A stretch of 40,385 nt of DNA from Streptomyces sp. ISL-96 (GCF_018614035.1 NZ_JAGGPA010000071.1:1-40385); one strand, 5' to 3'; numbered from the stretch's first letter, positions 1 to 8,811 are shown. A program made the numbers and translations. Notes: a model not told the origin generated them from the letters alone.

Positions 1-412
1 CACCCGATCGTGAAGATCAACTGGTCACGACCGATCGCCGCTCAGTCCGGTCCGCAACGGCGATCGCAATGCCGGTCCGATCCGGTCGGGTTCGGACGCC
101 GAAGAGCCGCTGCGGCGAACCTTTTCAGCGACCCGCGAAGTCCGGGCCTAGAGCTCATGCGCCCCACCCACACACCCTCGGGCGGCGACGGTGAACGGCC
201 AATCGCCGGACCTCCCCGTGGGCTCCCCCCGGGGGCCGCCCCCCAGAAGCATTGCGGCGGAGGGGCGACGGTCAAGGGTGAAGCGCAGCGCAATCGCCGC
301 AGGCGACGCGACGCAGGAGCGCCCTTTACCGGCGGGCCTCCGACGCCACACTTACGAGTGGCGGCCCCCATCGCAGAAGCAATCACCGCCCCGGGGCCGC
401 CCAAAGCCCCCC
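1..412. other. unassigned region at window edge
   Basis: I find no convincing gene here. The open frames lack recognisable motifs and have arginine/proline-rich shadow composition. The stretch holds G/C runs that could fold, for example around 219-248, and lies downstream of icmA, which is read leftward. It could hold the icmA 3' end, a terminator and the leader of a gene beyond the left edge. I could not fit it to a known riboswitch consensus. Confidence 0.4.
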
Positions 413-2113
413 TCAGAACCCCGGCGGCTCCGTGTAGACGCCCCACTCGTCCCGCAGTACGCCGCAGATCTCGCCCAGCGTCGCTTCCGCCCGTACCGCC
501 GTCAGCATCGGCTCTATCATGTTCGAGCCGTCGCGCGCCGCCGCCAGCATCGCGTCCAGCGATGCCCGTACCTTCGCGTCGTCCCGCGCAGCCTTACGTT
601 CCACCAAGGTGCGCACCTGCACGCGCTCCACCTCGTGGCTCACCCGCAGGATCTCCAGGTCACCCGTCACCGACCCGTGGTGGCAGTTCACGCCCACCAC
701 CCGCTTGTCGCCCTTTTCCACCGACCGCTGGTACTGGAACGCCGACTCGGCGATCTCGCCCGTGAACCAGCCGTCCTCGATGCCGCGCAGGATCCCCGAC
801 GTCATCGGACCGATCGGATGGCGGCCATCCGCGTGCGCGCGCGTACCCCGCTCCTTGATCTGGTCGAAGATCTTCTCCGCGTCCGCCTCAATGCGGTCCG
901 TCAGCTGCTCGACGTACCAGGAGCCGCCCAGCGGGTCCGCCACATTCGCGACGCCCGTCTCCTCCATCAGCACCTGCTGCGTCCGCAGCGCGATCTCCGC
1001 CGCCTGCTCGCTCGGCAGTGCCAGCGTCTCGTCCAGCGCGTTCGTGTGGAGGGAGTTCGTGCCGCCCAGCACCGCCGCCAGCGCCTCGACCGCCGTACGG
1101 ACGACATTGTTGTACGGCTGCTGCGCGGTCAGCGAGACGCCCGCCGTCTGCGTGTGGAACCGCAGCCACTGTGCCTTGTCCGTCTGAGCGCCGTACACAT
1201 CCCGCATCCACCGCGCCCAGATCCTCCTCGCCGCGCGGAACTTCGCGATCTCCTCGAAGAAGTCCACGTGCGCGTCGAAGAAGAACGAAAGACCCGGTGC
1301 GAAGTGGTCCACGTCCATGCCCCGCGACAGGCCCAGTTCGACGTAACCGAAGCCGTCCGCCAGCGTGTACGCCAGCTCCTGCGCGGCCGTCGCTCCCGCC
1401 TCGCGGATGTGGTAACCGGAGACCGACAGCGGCTTGTACGCGGGAATCGAGCGCGCGCAGTGCTCCATCAGGTCGCCGATCAGGCGCAGATGCGGCTCCG
1501 GCTGGAAGAGCCACTCCTTCTGCGCGATGTACTCCTTGAAGATGTCCGTCTGAAGCGTGCCGTTCAGCAAGGCGGGGTCCACGCCCTGGCGCTCGGCCGC
1601 CACGATGTACATGCAGAAGACGGGGACGGCCGGGCCGCTGATCGTCATGGATGTGGTGACGTCGCCCAGGGGGATGTCCTTGAACAGGACCTCCATGTCG
1701 GCCGCGGAGTCGATGGCGACACCGCAGTGTCCGACCTCGCCGAGCGCCTTCGGCTCGTCGGAGTCCCGGCCCATCAGCGTCGGCATGTCGAAGGCGACCG
1801 ACAGCCCGCCGCCGCCGTTCGCCAGGATCATCTTGTAGCGCTCGTTCGTCTGCTCGGCGTTGCCGAAGCCGGCGAACTGGCGGATGGTCCAGGTCCGGCC
1901 GCGGTAGCCGGTCGGGTGCAGGCCACGAGTGAAGGGGTACTCCCCGGGCCACCCGATCCGCTCGAAGCCCTCGTACGTGTCACCGGGGCGCGGGCCGTAC
2001 ACGGGGTCGACCGGGTCTCCGGAGAGCGTGGTGAAGTCCGCGTCGCGCTTGCGGGCCTTGTCGTAACGGGCCTGCCAGCGGCGGCGGCCTTCCTCAATCG
2101 CTTCAGCGTCCAT
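413..2113 (-). CDS. icmA: isobutyryl-CoA mutase large subunit (IcmA)
   Basis: This 566-residue protein is the catalytic (TIM-barrel) subunit of a coenzyme-B12 acyl-CoA mutase that interconverts isobutyryl-CoA and n-butyryl-CoA, linking valine breakdown to the butyryl-CoA pool. Two positions separate IcmA from methylmalonyl-CoA mutase: Phe80 in TIRQFAGFG (Tyr in MCM) and Gln198 in EYIAQKEWLF (Arg in MCM). Both carry the IcmA residue, and with the ATG at 2113 the numbering falls exactly on 80 and 198, which supports that start over the upstream in-frame codon at 2197. The C-terminal cobalamin-binding domain is absent, so it needs a separate small subunit (IcmB), not seen in this window. It is read alone from its own promoter, with a perfect palindrome just upstream and a terminator separating it from the preceding gene. 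The G-protein chaperone MeaB is encoded about 17 kb away. Confidence 0.93.
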   Translation of the reverse strand: MDAEAIEEGRRRWQARYDKARKRDADFTTLSGDPVDPVYGPRPGDTYEGFERIGWPGEYPFTRGLHPTGYRGRTWTIRQFAGFGNAEQTNERYKMILANGGGGLSVAFDMPTLMGRDSDEPKALGEVGHCGVAIDSAADMEVLFKDIPLGDVTTSMTISGPAVPVFCMYIVAAERQGVDPALLNGTLQTDIFKEYIAQKEWLFQPEPHLRLIGDLMEHCARSIPAYKPLSVSGYHIREAGATAAQELAYTLADGFGYVELGLSRGMDVDHFAPGLSFFFDAHVDFFEEIAKFRAARRIWARWMRDVYGAQTDKAQWLRFHTQTAGVSLTAQQPYNNVVRTAVEALAAVLGGTNSLHTNALDETLALPSEQAAEIALRTQQVLMEETGVANVADPLGGSWYVEQLTDRIEADAEKIFDQIKERGTRAHADGRHPIGPMTSGILRGIEDGWFTGEIAESAFQYQRSVEKGDKRVVGVNCHHGSVTGDLEILRVSHEVERVQVRTLVERKAARDDAKVRASLDAMLAAARDGSNMIEPMLTAVRAEATLGEICGVLRDEWGVYTEPPGF

Positions 2114-2122
2114 ACCTTCGAA

Positions 2123-2144
2123 TTTACTAGGACGTCCTAGTAAA
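2123..2144. promoter_or_regulatory. perfect 22-bp palindrome at the icmA promoter
   Basis: The left arm TTTACTAGGAC is followed directly by its exact complement, with no spacer. It ends 9 bases upstream of the icmA ATG and so must overlap or closely flank the core promoter. Length and symmetry fit a dimeric TetR-, GntR- or MarR-type operator. The cognate regulator is unknown; the MarR protein encoded at 2631-3140 is one candidate by proximity only. Confidence 0.75.
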
Positions 2145-2155
2145 TGTCGATGGCT

Positions 2156-2184
2156 GACCGCCACAAGCCACGCTTGTGGCGGTC
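2156..2184 (-). terminator. intrinsic terminator hairpin after the DUF3817 gene
   Basis: A perfect 12-bp stem (GACCGCCACAAG and its complement) encloses a 5-base loop. It begins 26 bases past the stop of the gene ending at 2211 and lies before the icmA promoter. There is no clear U tract, as is common for Streptomyces terminators. Confidence 0.75.
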
Positions 2185-2210
2185 GGAACGCCATCACAAC
2201 GGGTGAGTCG

Positions 2211-2537
2211 TTACGCCTTCGCCGTCGCCGGGCGCGCGTCCGTGATCAGCAGACGGGACTCGCGGGTGATCTTCGGCTCGACAAAGAACGAGGCCAGAGG
2301 GATGCAGCCGGCCGCCAGCACCCACAGCAGCTTGCCGAACGACCACTTCGCCTTGGTGCCGAGATCGAAGGCGAAGACGACGTAGATGATGAACAGCACA
2401 CCGTGGATCTGCGAGATCAGCATGGTGTCGCCGACGTGGAACACGTACTTCGCGATGATCGCGACGGTGAACACCAGCAGCCACACGGCGGTGATGTACG
2501 CCATCACCCGGTATCGGGACAGCACATTCGACTTCAT
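2211..2537 (-). CDS. DUF3817 family small membrane protein
   Basis: A 108-residue integral membrane protein of unknown function. The start at 2537 gives the typical family N-terminus MKSNVLSRYRVMAY followed by three hydrophobic segments at roughly residues 11-31, 41-57 and 68-88, with a basic/polar tail. A GTG at 2594 would add 19 residues unlike the family. No good ribosome binding site precedes 2537, so translation may be leaderless or coupled. It follows the MarR gene by 93 bases and probably belongs to the MFS-MarR-DUF3817 unit. A second DUF3817 gene lies at 11071-11418. Family membership is clear; the role is not. Confidence 0.8.
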   Translation of the reverse strand: MKSNVLSRYRVMAYITAVWLLVFTVAIIAKYVFHVGDTMLISQIHGVLFIIYVVFAFDLGTKAKWSFGKLLWVLAAGCIPLASFFVEPKITRESRLLITDARPATAKA

Positions 2538-2630
2538 GGCGTCGAGCGTAGCGGGGCCAGACGGGCGATCTTCGCGCGGGTTGCCGCTTCTCACCCGTTT
2601 CGTCGCCTGCTTCTCGTCGAAGCCGTGCGC

Positions 2631-3140
2631 CTACTTCTCCTCGAAGTCGTGCGCCGCCACCCGCAACGGCCGCAGCATCGCGAAGATCTCCGCGCACTCC
2701 TCGTCGTCGTACACGCTCAGCCCGAAGTCCATCGCCATCAGGTCGCGCGTCGCCGCCTCCACCACCTCGCGGCCCTTCTCGGTGATCGACGCGAGCGTGC
2801 CGCGGCCGTCGTTCGGGTTCGGGCGCTTGTCGACGAGGCCGGACTTCACCAGCCGGTCGACGGTGTTCGTGACGGACGTCGGGTGGACCATCAGCCGCTT
2901 GCCGATCTTGGACATCGGCAGCTCGCCCTGCTTGGAGAAGGTGAGCAGCACCAGCGCCTCGTACCGCGCGAAAGTCAGCCCGTACGGCTTGACGACGGCG
3001 TCGACCTCGGCCAGCAGGATTTGGTGCGCGCGCATGATCGAGGTGATCGCGGCCATCGAGGGGACGGGCCCCCAGCGCTGCTGCCAGAGTTCGTCGGCTC
3101 TGGCGATGGGATCGAACGGGAGGCTTAGCGGCTTCGGCAC
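2631..3140 (-). CDS. MarR family transcriptional regulator
   Basis: A 169-residue winged-helix regulator. The DNA-binding part spans roughly residues 60-125. It includes a recognition-helix region near MVHPTSVTNTVDRLVKSGL and the wing NPNDGRGTLASITEKG, typical of MarR. The start is GTG at 3140, ten bases after the stop of the MFS transporter gene, so the two are co-transcribed. MarR proteins usually bind palindromes as dimers and respond to small phenolic or acyl ligands. By position it could control the transporter or the icmA palindrome; this is inference. Confidence 0.88.
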   Translation of the reverse strand: MPKPLSLPFDPIARADELWQQRWGPVPSMAAITSIMRAHQILLAEVDAVVKPYGLTFARYEALVLLTFSKQGELPMSKIGKRLMVHPTSVTNTVDRLVKSGLVDKRPNPNDGRGTLASITEKGREVVEAATRDLMAMDFGLSVYDDEECAEIFAMLRPLRVAAHDFEEK

Positions 3141-3150
3141 GTCATCGACC

Positions 3151-4431
3151 CTACCGGCCGGTCATATCGCGAACATCCCCGTCTCGCGCTTCGGTCGCCT
3201 TCGACCCGCCGCTGCCGCCCTCGCGGACTTCGGTACGCCGGATCTCCGCCAGCAGCACCAGCACAGAAGCCGTCCCCACGACCCCGAAGCAGGCCACGAC
3301 CTGGTGTACGGGAAAGAACTCCGCCGCCGCGCCCGCCGCCGCCATCCCCACCCCCTGAACCGTCATCATGCCCGCCGTCATCACGGTCATGGCGCGCCCG
3401 CGCAGTACCTCCGGCACGGCTTTGACGAACCACTGGTCCAGGCCGAGCGTGTACGCCGATGCCAGCCCCGTCAGGACCAGCGCGAGCAACGCGAGCGGCA
3501 CCCCGGGGCGTACGGCATACAGCGCCAGCGGCAGCAGGCACACCGCCGCCACCGGTACGACGATCCGCTCCCGAGTGCGGGGGCCGAGGGCCGAGCCGGC
3601 CCAGATCTCCCCCGCGATGTGCCCCACCGGCATCGCGCACATCAGCAGCCCCACTGCCGCGGTGCCGACGCCGATCTGGTCGGCGTACGGCGCGGCCAGC
3701 GCTTCCGGCGCCACGACGAACATCGGCGGCACCCAGAACATCAGCATCAGCGCACGGATGCGGCGGTGCGCGAACACCGCGCGGGCGCCGGCGAGCGAGT
3801 CGCCCAGCAGGGTGGCGCCGCCGCCCCGGTTGCCGCGGGCAGGGCGGCGCCTGGTCCCGAGCCGCAGCACCACAGCCGAGCCGAGGAAGGTCACGACGGT
3901 GATCCCGATGGCCGCCCGCGCGGGCATCAGCGCGAGCAGCACCCCGCCCGCACCGAACCCGACGAGCAGCGCGCTCTGCGACACGATGCGCAGGAGTGAG
4001 CGCCCGAGGACGAACAGGTCGCCGTCGCCGAGGATGTCGGCGAGGGTCGCGATCCGGGTGCCGTTGAACACGGGCGAGACGGCGGCGACCGCGCAGCGCA
4101 GGGCGAGCAGCGCGGCGACAGGGGTGGCGGGCAGCACCATCAGGGCGGCGCAGCCGGCGCAGATCAGGTCGCATACGACGAGTACGCGCCGGGCGGGGTA
4201 GCGGTCGGCGACCCCGGCGAGGAGCGTGCCGCCGAGGAGGTAGGGGAGGAAGCCGACCGCGAACGCGAGCGCGCTCATGAGCGGAGACCCGGTGAAATCG
4301 TACACGAGGACGGTGAGCGAGATCTCGCAGACGACGACGCCGAGGAGGGAGGCGAGGTGCGCGGCGAAGACGGCGCGGAACTCCCGGACCCGGAAGACGG
4401 CGCCGTAGCCCGACGGCGGCATGGGTGGCAT
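3151..4431 (-). CDS. MFS transporter
   Basis: A 426-residue major facilitator protein with about 12 hydrophobic segments. The conserved loop 2-3 signature appears as GVADRYPARRVLV near residue 80. The first ATG at 4431 is followed by a second in-frame ATG at 4422. The open frame continues upstream, but that extension is basic, low-complexity and overlaps the divergent regulator gene, so I reject it. The C-terminal tail is charged and cytoplasmic. Divergence from an ArsR-type regulator gene, with an inverted repeat between them, suggests ligand-induced efflux control. The substrate cannot be told from sequence. Confidence 0.87.
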   Translation of the reverse strand: MPPMPPSGYGAVFRVREFRAVFAAHLASLLGVVVCEISLTVLVYDFTGSPLMSALAFAVGFLPYLLGGTLLAGVADRYPARRVLVVCDLICAGCAALMVLPATPVAALLALRCAVAAVSPVFNGTRIATLADILGDGDLFVLGRSLLRIVSQSALLVGFGAGGVLLALMPARAAIGITVVTFLGSAVVLRLGTRRRPARGNRGGGATLLGDSLAGARAVFAHRRIRALMLMFWVPPMFVVAPEALAAPYADQIGVGTAAVGLLMCAMPVGHIAGEIWAGSALGPRTRERIVVPVAAVCLLPLALYAVRPGVPLALLALVLTGLASAYTLGLDQWFVKAVPEVLRGRAMTVMTAGMMTVQGVGMAAAGAAAEFFPVHQVVACFGVVGTASVLVLLAEIRRTEVREGGSGGSKATEARDGDVRDMTGR

Positions 4432-4470
4432 GGGGGCAGCCTGGCCGGGGCCCGGCGGCGTCCATAGACT

Positions 4471-4486
4471 TTCGGCTGCCGCCGAA
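4471..4486. promoter_or_regulatory. candidate operator between MFS and ArsR-type genes
   Basis: TTCGGC, four bases, then GCCGAA: a perfect 6-bp inverted repeat in the 87-bp divergent intergenic region. Position between a regulator and the transporter it probably controls is the main argument. Confidence 0.55.
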
Positions 4487-4518
4487 TGTTGTGTCCGGCG
4501 GGACCGTACGGGAGAGGC

Positions 4519-5505
4519 ATGGCGTACCGACTGCACTTCGGTGAAGCCGATCTGCTCCGCTGCCGGTTCGCCGTCTCGCCGCTCTGGGAGACGCAGGAGG
4601 CGGTACGGACGCTCGCGCGGCCCGAGCGGCACGGCTACCAACTGCCCTGGCTGCGCCGCATCCGCCAGGCCACCGCCGGTCTCGACCTCACGCCGCTGTG
4701 GCTGCTGATGCCGCAGCGCGGGCACACCCCGGACTGTCTCGGGCCGCCGCCGATCGGGCCGTCGGCCACCTTCGAGGAGGAGATCGCGGCCGTACGGGCG
4801 GCCGATCCGGTGGCCGCGCGGGCCGACATCGCGCAGTCGCTGGCGTGTACGCCGGGAGCGTCGGACAGCCCGGCCGGGCGGGCGATGCTCGCGGACCCGG
4901 CGCGCGCGGTGCGGGAGATGGCCGCGCTGCTGGAGCGGGCGTGGCGCGCCCTGGTCGAACCGGACTGGCCTCGGCTGCGCGCGCTGCTGGAGGCGGATGT
5001 GGCGTTCCATTCGCGGCGGCTGGCGGAGGTCGGCCTGGAGGGGCTGCTGGGGGAGCTGAACCCGCGGCTCGCATGGTCCGGCGACGGCCGTACGCTCACG
5101 ATCGACCGGCCCGGCGAGCACGAGCGGACGCTCGGCGGCCAGGGGCTGGTGCTGATGCCGAGCGTGTTCTGCTGGCCGGAGGTGGTGAGCGGCTTCGACC
5201 CGCCGTGGCAGCCGACCGTCGCGTATCCGGCGCGCGGGATCGGCGGGCTGTGGACGCGGGCGGCGGAGCGTACGCCGGAGTCGCTGGCGCGGTTGCTGGG
5301 GCGGGGGCGGGCGGATGTGCTGTGCGGGCTGGACGAACCCGCGTCGACGTCTGCGCTGGCGCACGGATTGGGGCTGGCGCCGTCGACGGTGTCGGAGCAT
5401 TTGTCGGTGCTGCGGGGGTCGGGGCTGGTGGTGTCGCGAAGGTACGGCCACCAGGTGCTGTACGAGCGGACGCCGCTGGGTATCGCGCTGTCGACGGCGC
5501 TGTAG
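4519..5505 (+). CDS. ArsR-type winged-helix regulator with N-terminal sensor-like domain
   Basis: A 328-residue protein. The last ~70 residues form an ArsR-like winged helix: ADVLCGLDEPASTSALAHGL, then APSTVSEHLSVLRGSGLVVS as helix-turn-helix, then RRYGHQVLYERTPLG as wing. The first ~240 residues form a separate, probably ligand-binding domain, as in the long DUF5937-type ArsR proteins of actinomycetes. The ATG at 4519 is chosen for the strong GGGAGAGG ribosome site; an in-frame TTG at 4486 lacks one. It diverges from the MFS gene. No cysteine cluster of classical metal-sensing ArsR proteins is visible, so metal sensing is unlikely. Confidence 0.85.
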   Translation: MAYRLHFGEADLLRCRFAVSPLWETQEAVRTLARPERHGYQLPWLRRIRQATAGLDLTPLWLLMPQRGHTPDCLGPPPIGPSATFEEEIAAVRAADPVAARADIAQSLACTPGASDSPAGRAMLADPARAVREMAALLERAWRALVEPDWPRLRALLEADVAFHSRRLAEVGLEGLLGELNPRLAWSGDGRTLTIDRPGEHERTLGGQGLVLMPSVFCWPEVVSGFDPPWQPTVAYPARGIGGLWTRAAERTPESLARLLGRGRADVLCGLDEPASTSALAHGLGLAPSTVSEHLSVLRGSGLVVSRRYGHQVLYERTPLGIALSTAL

Positions 5506-5520
5506 GCCTAGACCCTGCTC

Positions 5521-5650
5521 CTCAAGCGCCGGACGGGCTGGAGGGGTGCGGGAGCATATCCAGCCCGTCCGGCGATTGAGGACACGCCCGCAGGGCGTCA
5601 CAGGGGTCTGGGGGCTTGCCCCCAGTTTCGGGAAGGGGCGGGTAGGGGAA
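5521..5650. repeat. Streptomyces-type intergenic palindrome module and terminator
   Basis: Arms at 5521-5542 and 5559-5580 pair over 22 bases with one mismatch. A second perfect hairpin follows at 5608-5625 (CTGGGGGC, TT, GCCCCCAG), then a conserved-looking G-rich tail to about 5650. The same first-arm sequence (CTCAA-CGCCGGA...) recurs at 34283-34350, so this is a dispersed element, probably acting as a terminator after the ArsR-type gene. The rest of the gap to 5808 is a C/A-rich stretch followed by the cslZ promoter region. Confidence 0.75.
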
Positions 5651-5807
5651 CAGCGCCGCAGGCAACCCGCACCCGCCACACCACCCGCACCCCACCGCAC
5701 CCCACCGCCACCGCACCACCCGGTGTCGCAGCCCAAGGCGATATGCGCACTATGCAACGATTGCCCGGTCCACCTAGTCGACCAGTCGAACCGTCCAAGG
5801 GGGCTGG

Positions 5808-6839
5808 ATGTCCGGCCGCAGACCGACCCGCTCGCTCACCGCCGCAGCCATCGCCATCCTGGCGCTCATCACCGCCGGCTGCTCCAGCGGTTCCGGATCG
5901 GAGGCCGAGCCTCGGCCCGAGGGATCCGCCGGCGCGCAGAACCAGGGCCAGACTCGCGACACCTCCCCCTACTGGGTAGACCCGGAAAGCGACGCCGCCC
6001 GCCAGGTCAAGGCGTGGGACGCCCAGGGCCGCACCGCCGACGCCGACATCCTGCGGCGCATCTCCGAGCGCCCGGTCGCCGACTGGCCCGCCGGGGACGA
6101 CCCGGCGCCCGGCATCAGGAACGCCGTACGCGGCGCCGCCAAGGACGGCAGCACCCTCGTACTCGTCGCGTACAACATCCCGCACCGCGACTGCGGCCAG
6201 CACTCCGCCGGCGGCGCAGCCGACGCCGACACCTACCGCCGCTGGATCGGCTCGTTCGCCGACAGCATCGGCTCCGCCCCGGCGATCGTGATCCTCGAAC
6301 CCGACGCCGTACCCCACATCGTCGACGGCTGCACCCCACCCGAAGAGCACGACGAGCGCACCGAACTCCTCTCCGAAGCCGTCGACCGGCTCAAACAGCA
6401 GCCGAAGACCAAGGTGTACGTAGACGCCGGCAACCCCGCCTGGATCGACGACCCCGGCAAGCTCGTCGAGCCCCTCAAACGGTCCGGCGTGGACCGGGCC
6501 GACGGCATCTCGCTCAACGTCTCCAACTTCCAGACGGACGACGCCGTCAAGGCGTTCGGCGCCAAGCTCTCCACCCTCCTCGGCGGCACCCACTTCGTGA
6601 TCGACAGCAGCCGCAACGGCAACGGCCCCCTCTCCGGCGGCCGCACCGACGCCTGGTGCAACCCCACCGGCCGCGCCCTCGGTACGCCGCCCAGCGACCG
6701 CACCGGCGACCCGCTGCTCGACGCGTACCTGTGGATCAAGCGGCCGGGCGACTCGGACGGCGAGTGCCGCGGCGGCCCGGCGGCCGGCACCTGGTGGCCG
6801 GATTACGCCCTCGGCCTCGCCCGCCGCGCCAAGGCGTAA
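5808..6839 (+). CDS. cslZ: GH6 family endoglucanase, CslZ-like
   Basis: A 343-residue secreted beta-1,4-glucanase of glycoside hydrolase family 6. Residues 1-25 form a signal peptide with a lipobox-like ITAGC, suggesting a lipoprotein (Cys25), though the -3 residue is not ideal. The GH6 core shows YNIPHRDCGQHSAGG with Asp128 and ILEPDA with Asp166 (equivalent of the catalytic acid). It also has NGNGP, WCNPTGRALG and the C-terminal LWIKRPGDSDG motif. The start is preceded by AAGGGGG. It converges on glxA with only 10 bases between stops. Next to a glycan synthase and a GlxA oxidase it probably trims or releases the tip glycan, as proposed for cslZ in other streptomycetes. Confidence 0.88.
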   Translation: MSGRRPTRSLTAAAIAILALITAGCSSGSGSEAEPRPEGSAGAQNQGQTRDTSPYWVDPESDAARQVKAWDAQGRTADADILRRISERPVADWPAGDDPAPGIRNAVRGAAKDGSTLVLVAYNIPHRDCGQHSAGGAADADTYRRWIGSFADSIGSAPAIVILEPDAVPHIVDGCTPPEEHDERTELLSEAVDRLKQQPKTKVYVDAGNPAWIDDPGKLVEPLKRSGVDRADGISLNVSNFQTDDAVKAFGAKLSTLLGGTHFVIDSSRNGNGPLSGGRTDAWCNPTGRALGTPPSDRTGDPLLDAYLWIKRPGDSDGECRGGPAAGTWWPDYALGLARRAKA

Positions 6840-6849
6840 GTCAGCAAGC

Positions 6850-8808
6850 TCACCGCACGTGGATCCACTTCGCCTCCGACGGCGTCCCCTCGCCGTCCGT
6901 GACGAAGAGCATGTACCAGCCGGGCGGCACCAGCGACTTGTCGCCCGGCACCTCCACCGTCACCTCGCCCTTGCCCTTCTTCAGTCCGAGCTCGATCGAG
7001 CGCTGCTCCACATCCGTCGTATGCGTGACCGCGCTCGGCCGCATCAGCCTGGCCCGCGCGATCCGCTCCGGATGCGCGGTCTTGTACGTCGCCCTCCCCG
7101 ACGCGGCCAGTTCGCGCGGCCCCGCCCCCAGCGCCGGACGCATCGACTTGTCCCGGAAGAGGTACGGCGGCGTATAGATCTCCATCCGCTGCTCGAACTT
7201 GCCCAGCTTGGTGTTGTCCTTGTCGCCGAACAGCGAATCCGATCCGAAGGTCACCACCCGGCCGTCCGGCAGCAGCAGCGCCTCGGAGTGGTAGTTGCGG
7301 CCCACCGTCGGCTCGGCCGCCTCCTTGAAGGCGTTCGTCTTCGGGTCGTAGAACTGCGCCTTGAGGATGTTGCTGGCGCCGCGCCCCCGGTAGTCGGTCG
7401 AGCCGCCGCTCGTGAAGATGGTGTCGTCCGGCATGATCACGCTGTTCAAGTACCGCGTGCCCTGCGGGAGTTGCGGACCGCGCTCGAACACCGGGCTGTC
7501 GCCCTCGTCCAGGTCGATGATCGCCGTACGCCCCGTCGCCTTGTCGGACTCACCGACGCCTCCACCCCCCAGGATCATCACCCGCTGGTCCTGCGCGGGC
7601 GGCAGCACCAGTGAGGCGGCGGTCTCCGTCTGGTCGAGGTCCGTAAGCCCCCCGACCTTCTTGAAGGTGTTCTTCTTCAGGTCCCAGATGCCGGGCTCGC
7701 GGCCCTTGCCGGCCGGCCCGTAGCCGGCGTTCGCCCCGGAGTAGAAGAGTTTGCCGCCCTTGGTGAGGAAGAGCGCCGGGTACGTCGGGAAGTACCGGAA
7801 GGGTGCCTTCGACCACTTCTTCGTCTTCGGGTCGTAGTACTCGTTGTCGCCCGCGAGGATCGCGCCGACGTCGTCGAGCCCGGAGACTGCGAGCACCTTG
7901 CCGTCCTGGAGGGTGACCAGCGTCGGGTACCAGCGGGCCTCCTTCATCGGGTCGACGGGTATGTACCTCTCCGCCTTCGGGTCGAACTCGTAGGCCGCCC
8001 TGATCCCCTGGAAGTCCTGCTTGTCCATGGTTATCGCTTCGGCGAGACCGTACGCGTTGTCGGCGTCCTCCCCCTTCAGCCCTTCTATCTCGTACTGCGC
8101 GGACTGCTTCGTGACCGCCTTCGGCCCGTCCTCCACCGCCTCGACGAAGACCCGCGCCTCTGCCGCCTTGACCGTGGTCTTCCAGGGCAGCATGCGCCCG
8201 CTCTTGGCGTACGAGATCTTGAATTCGCGCTTGGCCTTCGGCACGGTCACGTCGAACTTCGACACGTACACAACCCCGGACGGCGAGCGGAAGCGGGTGC
8301 CCTTCTTGAAGGTGATGGGCTTGTCCGGGTTCTCGTTCTTGACGCGCATCCCGCCGCCGGCCCGCATGACCTTGTCGCCCAGCACCTCGTAGCGCGCGGT
8401 GCCGCCCGCCACCAGCAGCCGCCCGTCGGGCAGTTGGGCGTGCCCGGCGCAGAAGAAGTCCTCGGGGGTGGGGACCAGTTTGAAGGAGTTGTCCTTCGGG
8501 TCCCACAGCACGGTCTCGAAGGTGCCCTCGTCGAACTTCTTCTCCTCGTTTCCCGAGCCCGCGATGATGAGCACTTTCCCGCTGTTGAGCAGGGCCGCGT
8601 GAATCGCGTTCGTACGGTATTCCTCCGGAATGTCGACGGTCGACCAGGACCCGTACTGCGCCTTGTAGCCGGGCTGGGCGATCTTGTACGCGTGGTACTT
8701 CTCCTCGGCGAAGGTCAGCGCCGCCGGTGCGTTGAGCCCCGCGAGCACGACGACAGCTCCGCCGCCCAGCAGCGTCTTCTTGAACTTCTTCGTCGGCCGG
8801 TAGGCCAT
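6850..8808 (-). CDS. glxA: GlxA mononuclear copper radical oxidase
   Basis: A 652-residue galactose-oxidase-like copper radical enzyme, held at the membrane by an N-terminal hydrophobic segment (about residues 13-33) and facing outward. The expected active-site set is visible. Cys120 in FFCAGH and Tyr294 in RWYPT would form the thioether-linked cofactor. Tyr506-His507 in RNYHSEA and His596 in AVTHTTD would be copper ligands. Kelch-type blades fill the middle, and a C-terminal Ig-like domain follows. GlxA oxidises the glycan made by CslA and is needed for its deposition at hyphal tips. Its ATG lies three bases after the cslA stop, with GGAGGG inside the end of cslA, so translation is coupled. 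Confidence 0.93.
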   Translation of the reverse strand: MAYRPTKKFKKTLLGGGAVVVLAGLNAPAALTFAEEKYHAYKIAQPGYKAQYGSWSTVDIPEEYRTNAIHAALLNSGKVLIIAGSGNEEKKFDEGTFETVLWDPKDNSFKLVPTPEDFFCAGHAQLPDGRLLVAGGTARYEVLGDKVMRAGGGMRVKNENPDKPITFKKGTRFRSPSGVVYVSKFDVTVPKAKREFKISYAKSGRMLPWKTTVKAAEARVFVEAVEDGPKAVTKQSAQYEIEGLKGEDADNAYGLAEAITMDKQDFQGIRAAYEFDPKAERYIPVDPMKEARWYPTLVTLQDGKVLAVSGLDDVGAILAGDNEYYDPKTKKWSKAPFRYFPTYPALFLTKGGKLFYSGANAGYGPAGKGREPGIWDLKKNTFKKVGGLTDLDQTETAASLVLPPAQDQRVMILGGGGVGESDKATGRTAIIDLDEGDSPVFERGPQLPQGTRYLNSVIMPDDTIFTSGGSTDYRGRGASNILKAQFYDPKTNAFKEAAEPTVGRNYHSEALLLPDGRVVTFGSDSLFGDKDNTKLGKFEQRMEIYTPPYLFRDKSMRPALGAGPRELAASGRATYKTAHPERIARARLMRPSAVTHTTDVEQRSIELGLKKGKGEVTVEVPGDKSLVPPGWYMLFVTDGEGTPSEAKWIHVR

Positions 8809-8811
8809 GGG

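Noticed and set aside
219..350. Possible riboswitch in the G/C-rich left-edge region
   Set aside because: Some short blocks recalled a c-di-AMP riboswitch, but the conserved order of elements is not met and no downstream gene is visible.
413..2113. Annotation as methylmalonyl-CoA mutase
   Set aside because: Phe80 and Gln198 and the missing cobalamin domain point to IcmA instead.
191..2140. Long open frame antisense to icmA
   Set aside because: icmA has diagnostic active-site residues; the antisense product is arginine-rich without motifs, as expected from GC-rich shadow frames.
4432..5757. Upstream extension of the MFS transporter frame
   Set aside because: It overlaps the ArsR-type gene and the intergenic palindrome, and encodes basic low-complexity sequence unlike a transporter N-terminus.
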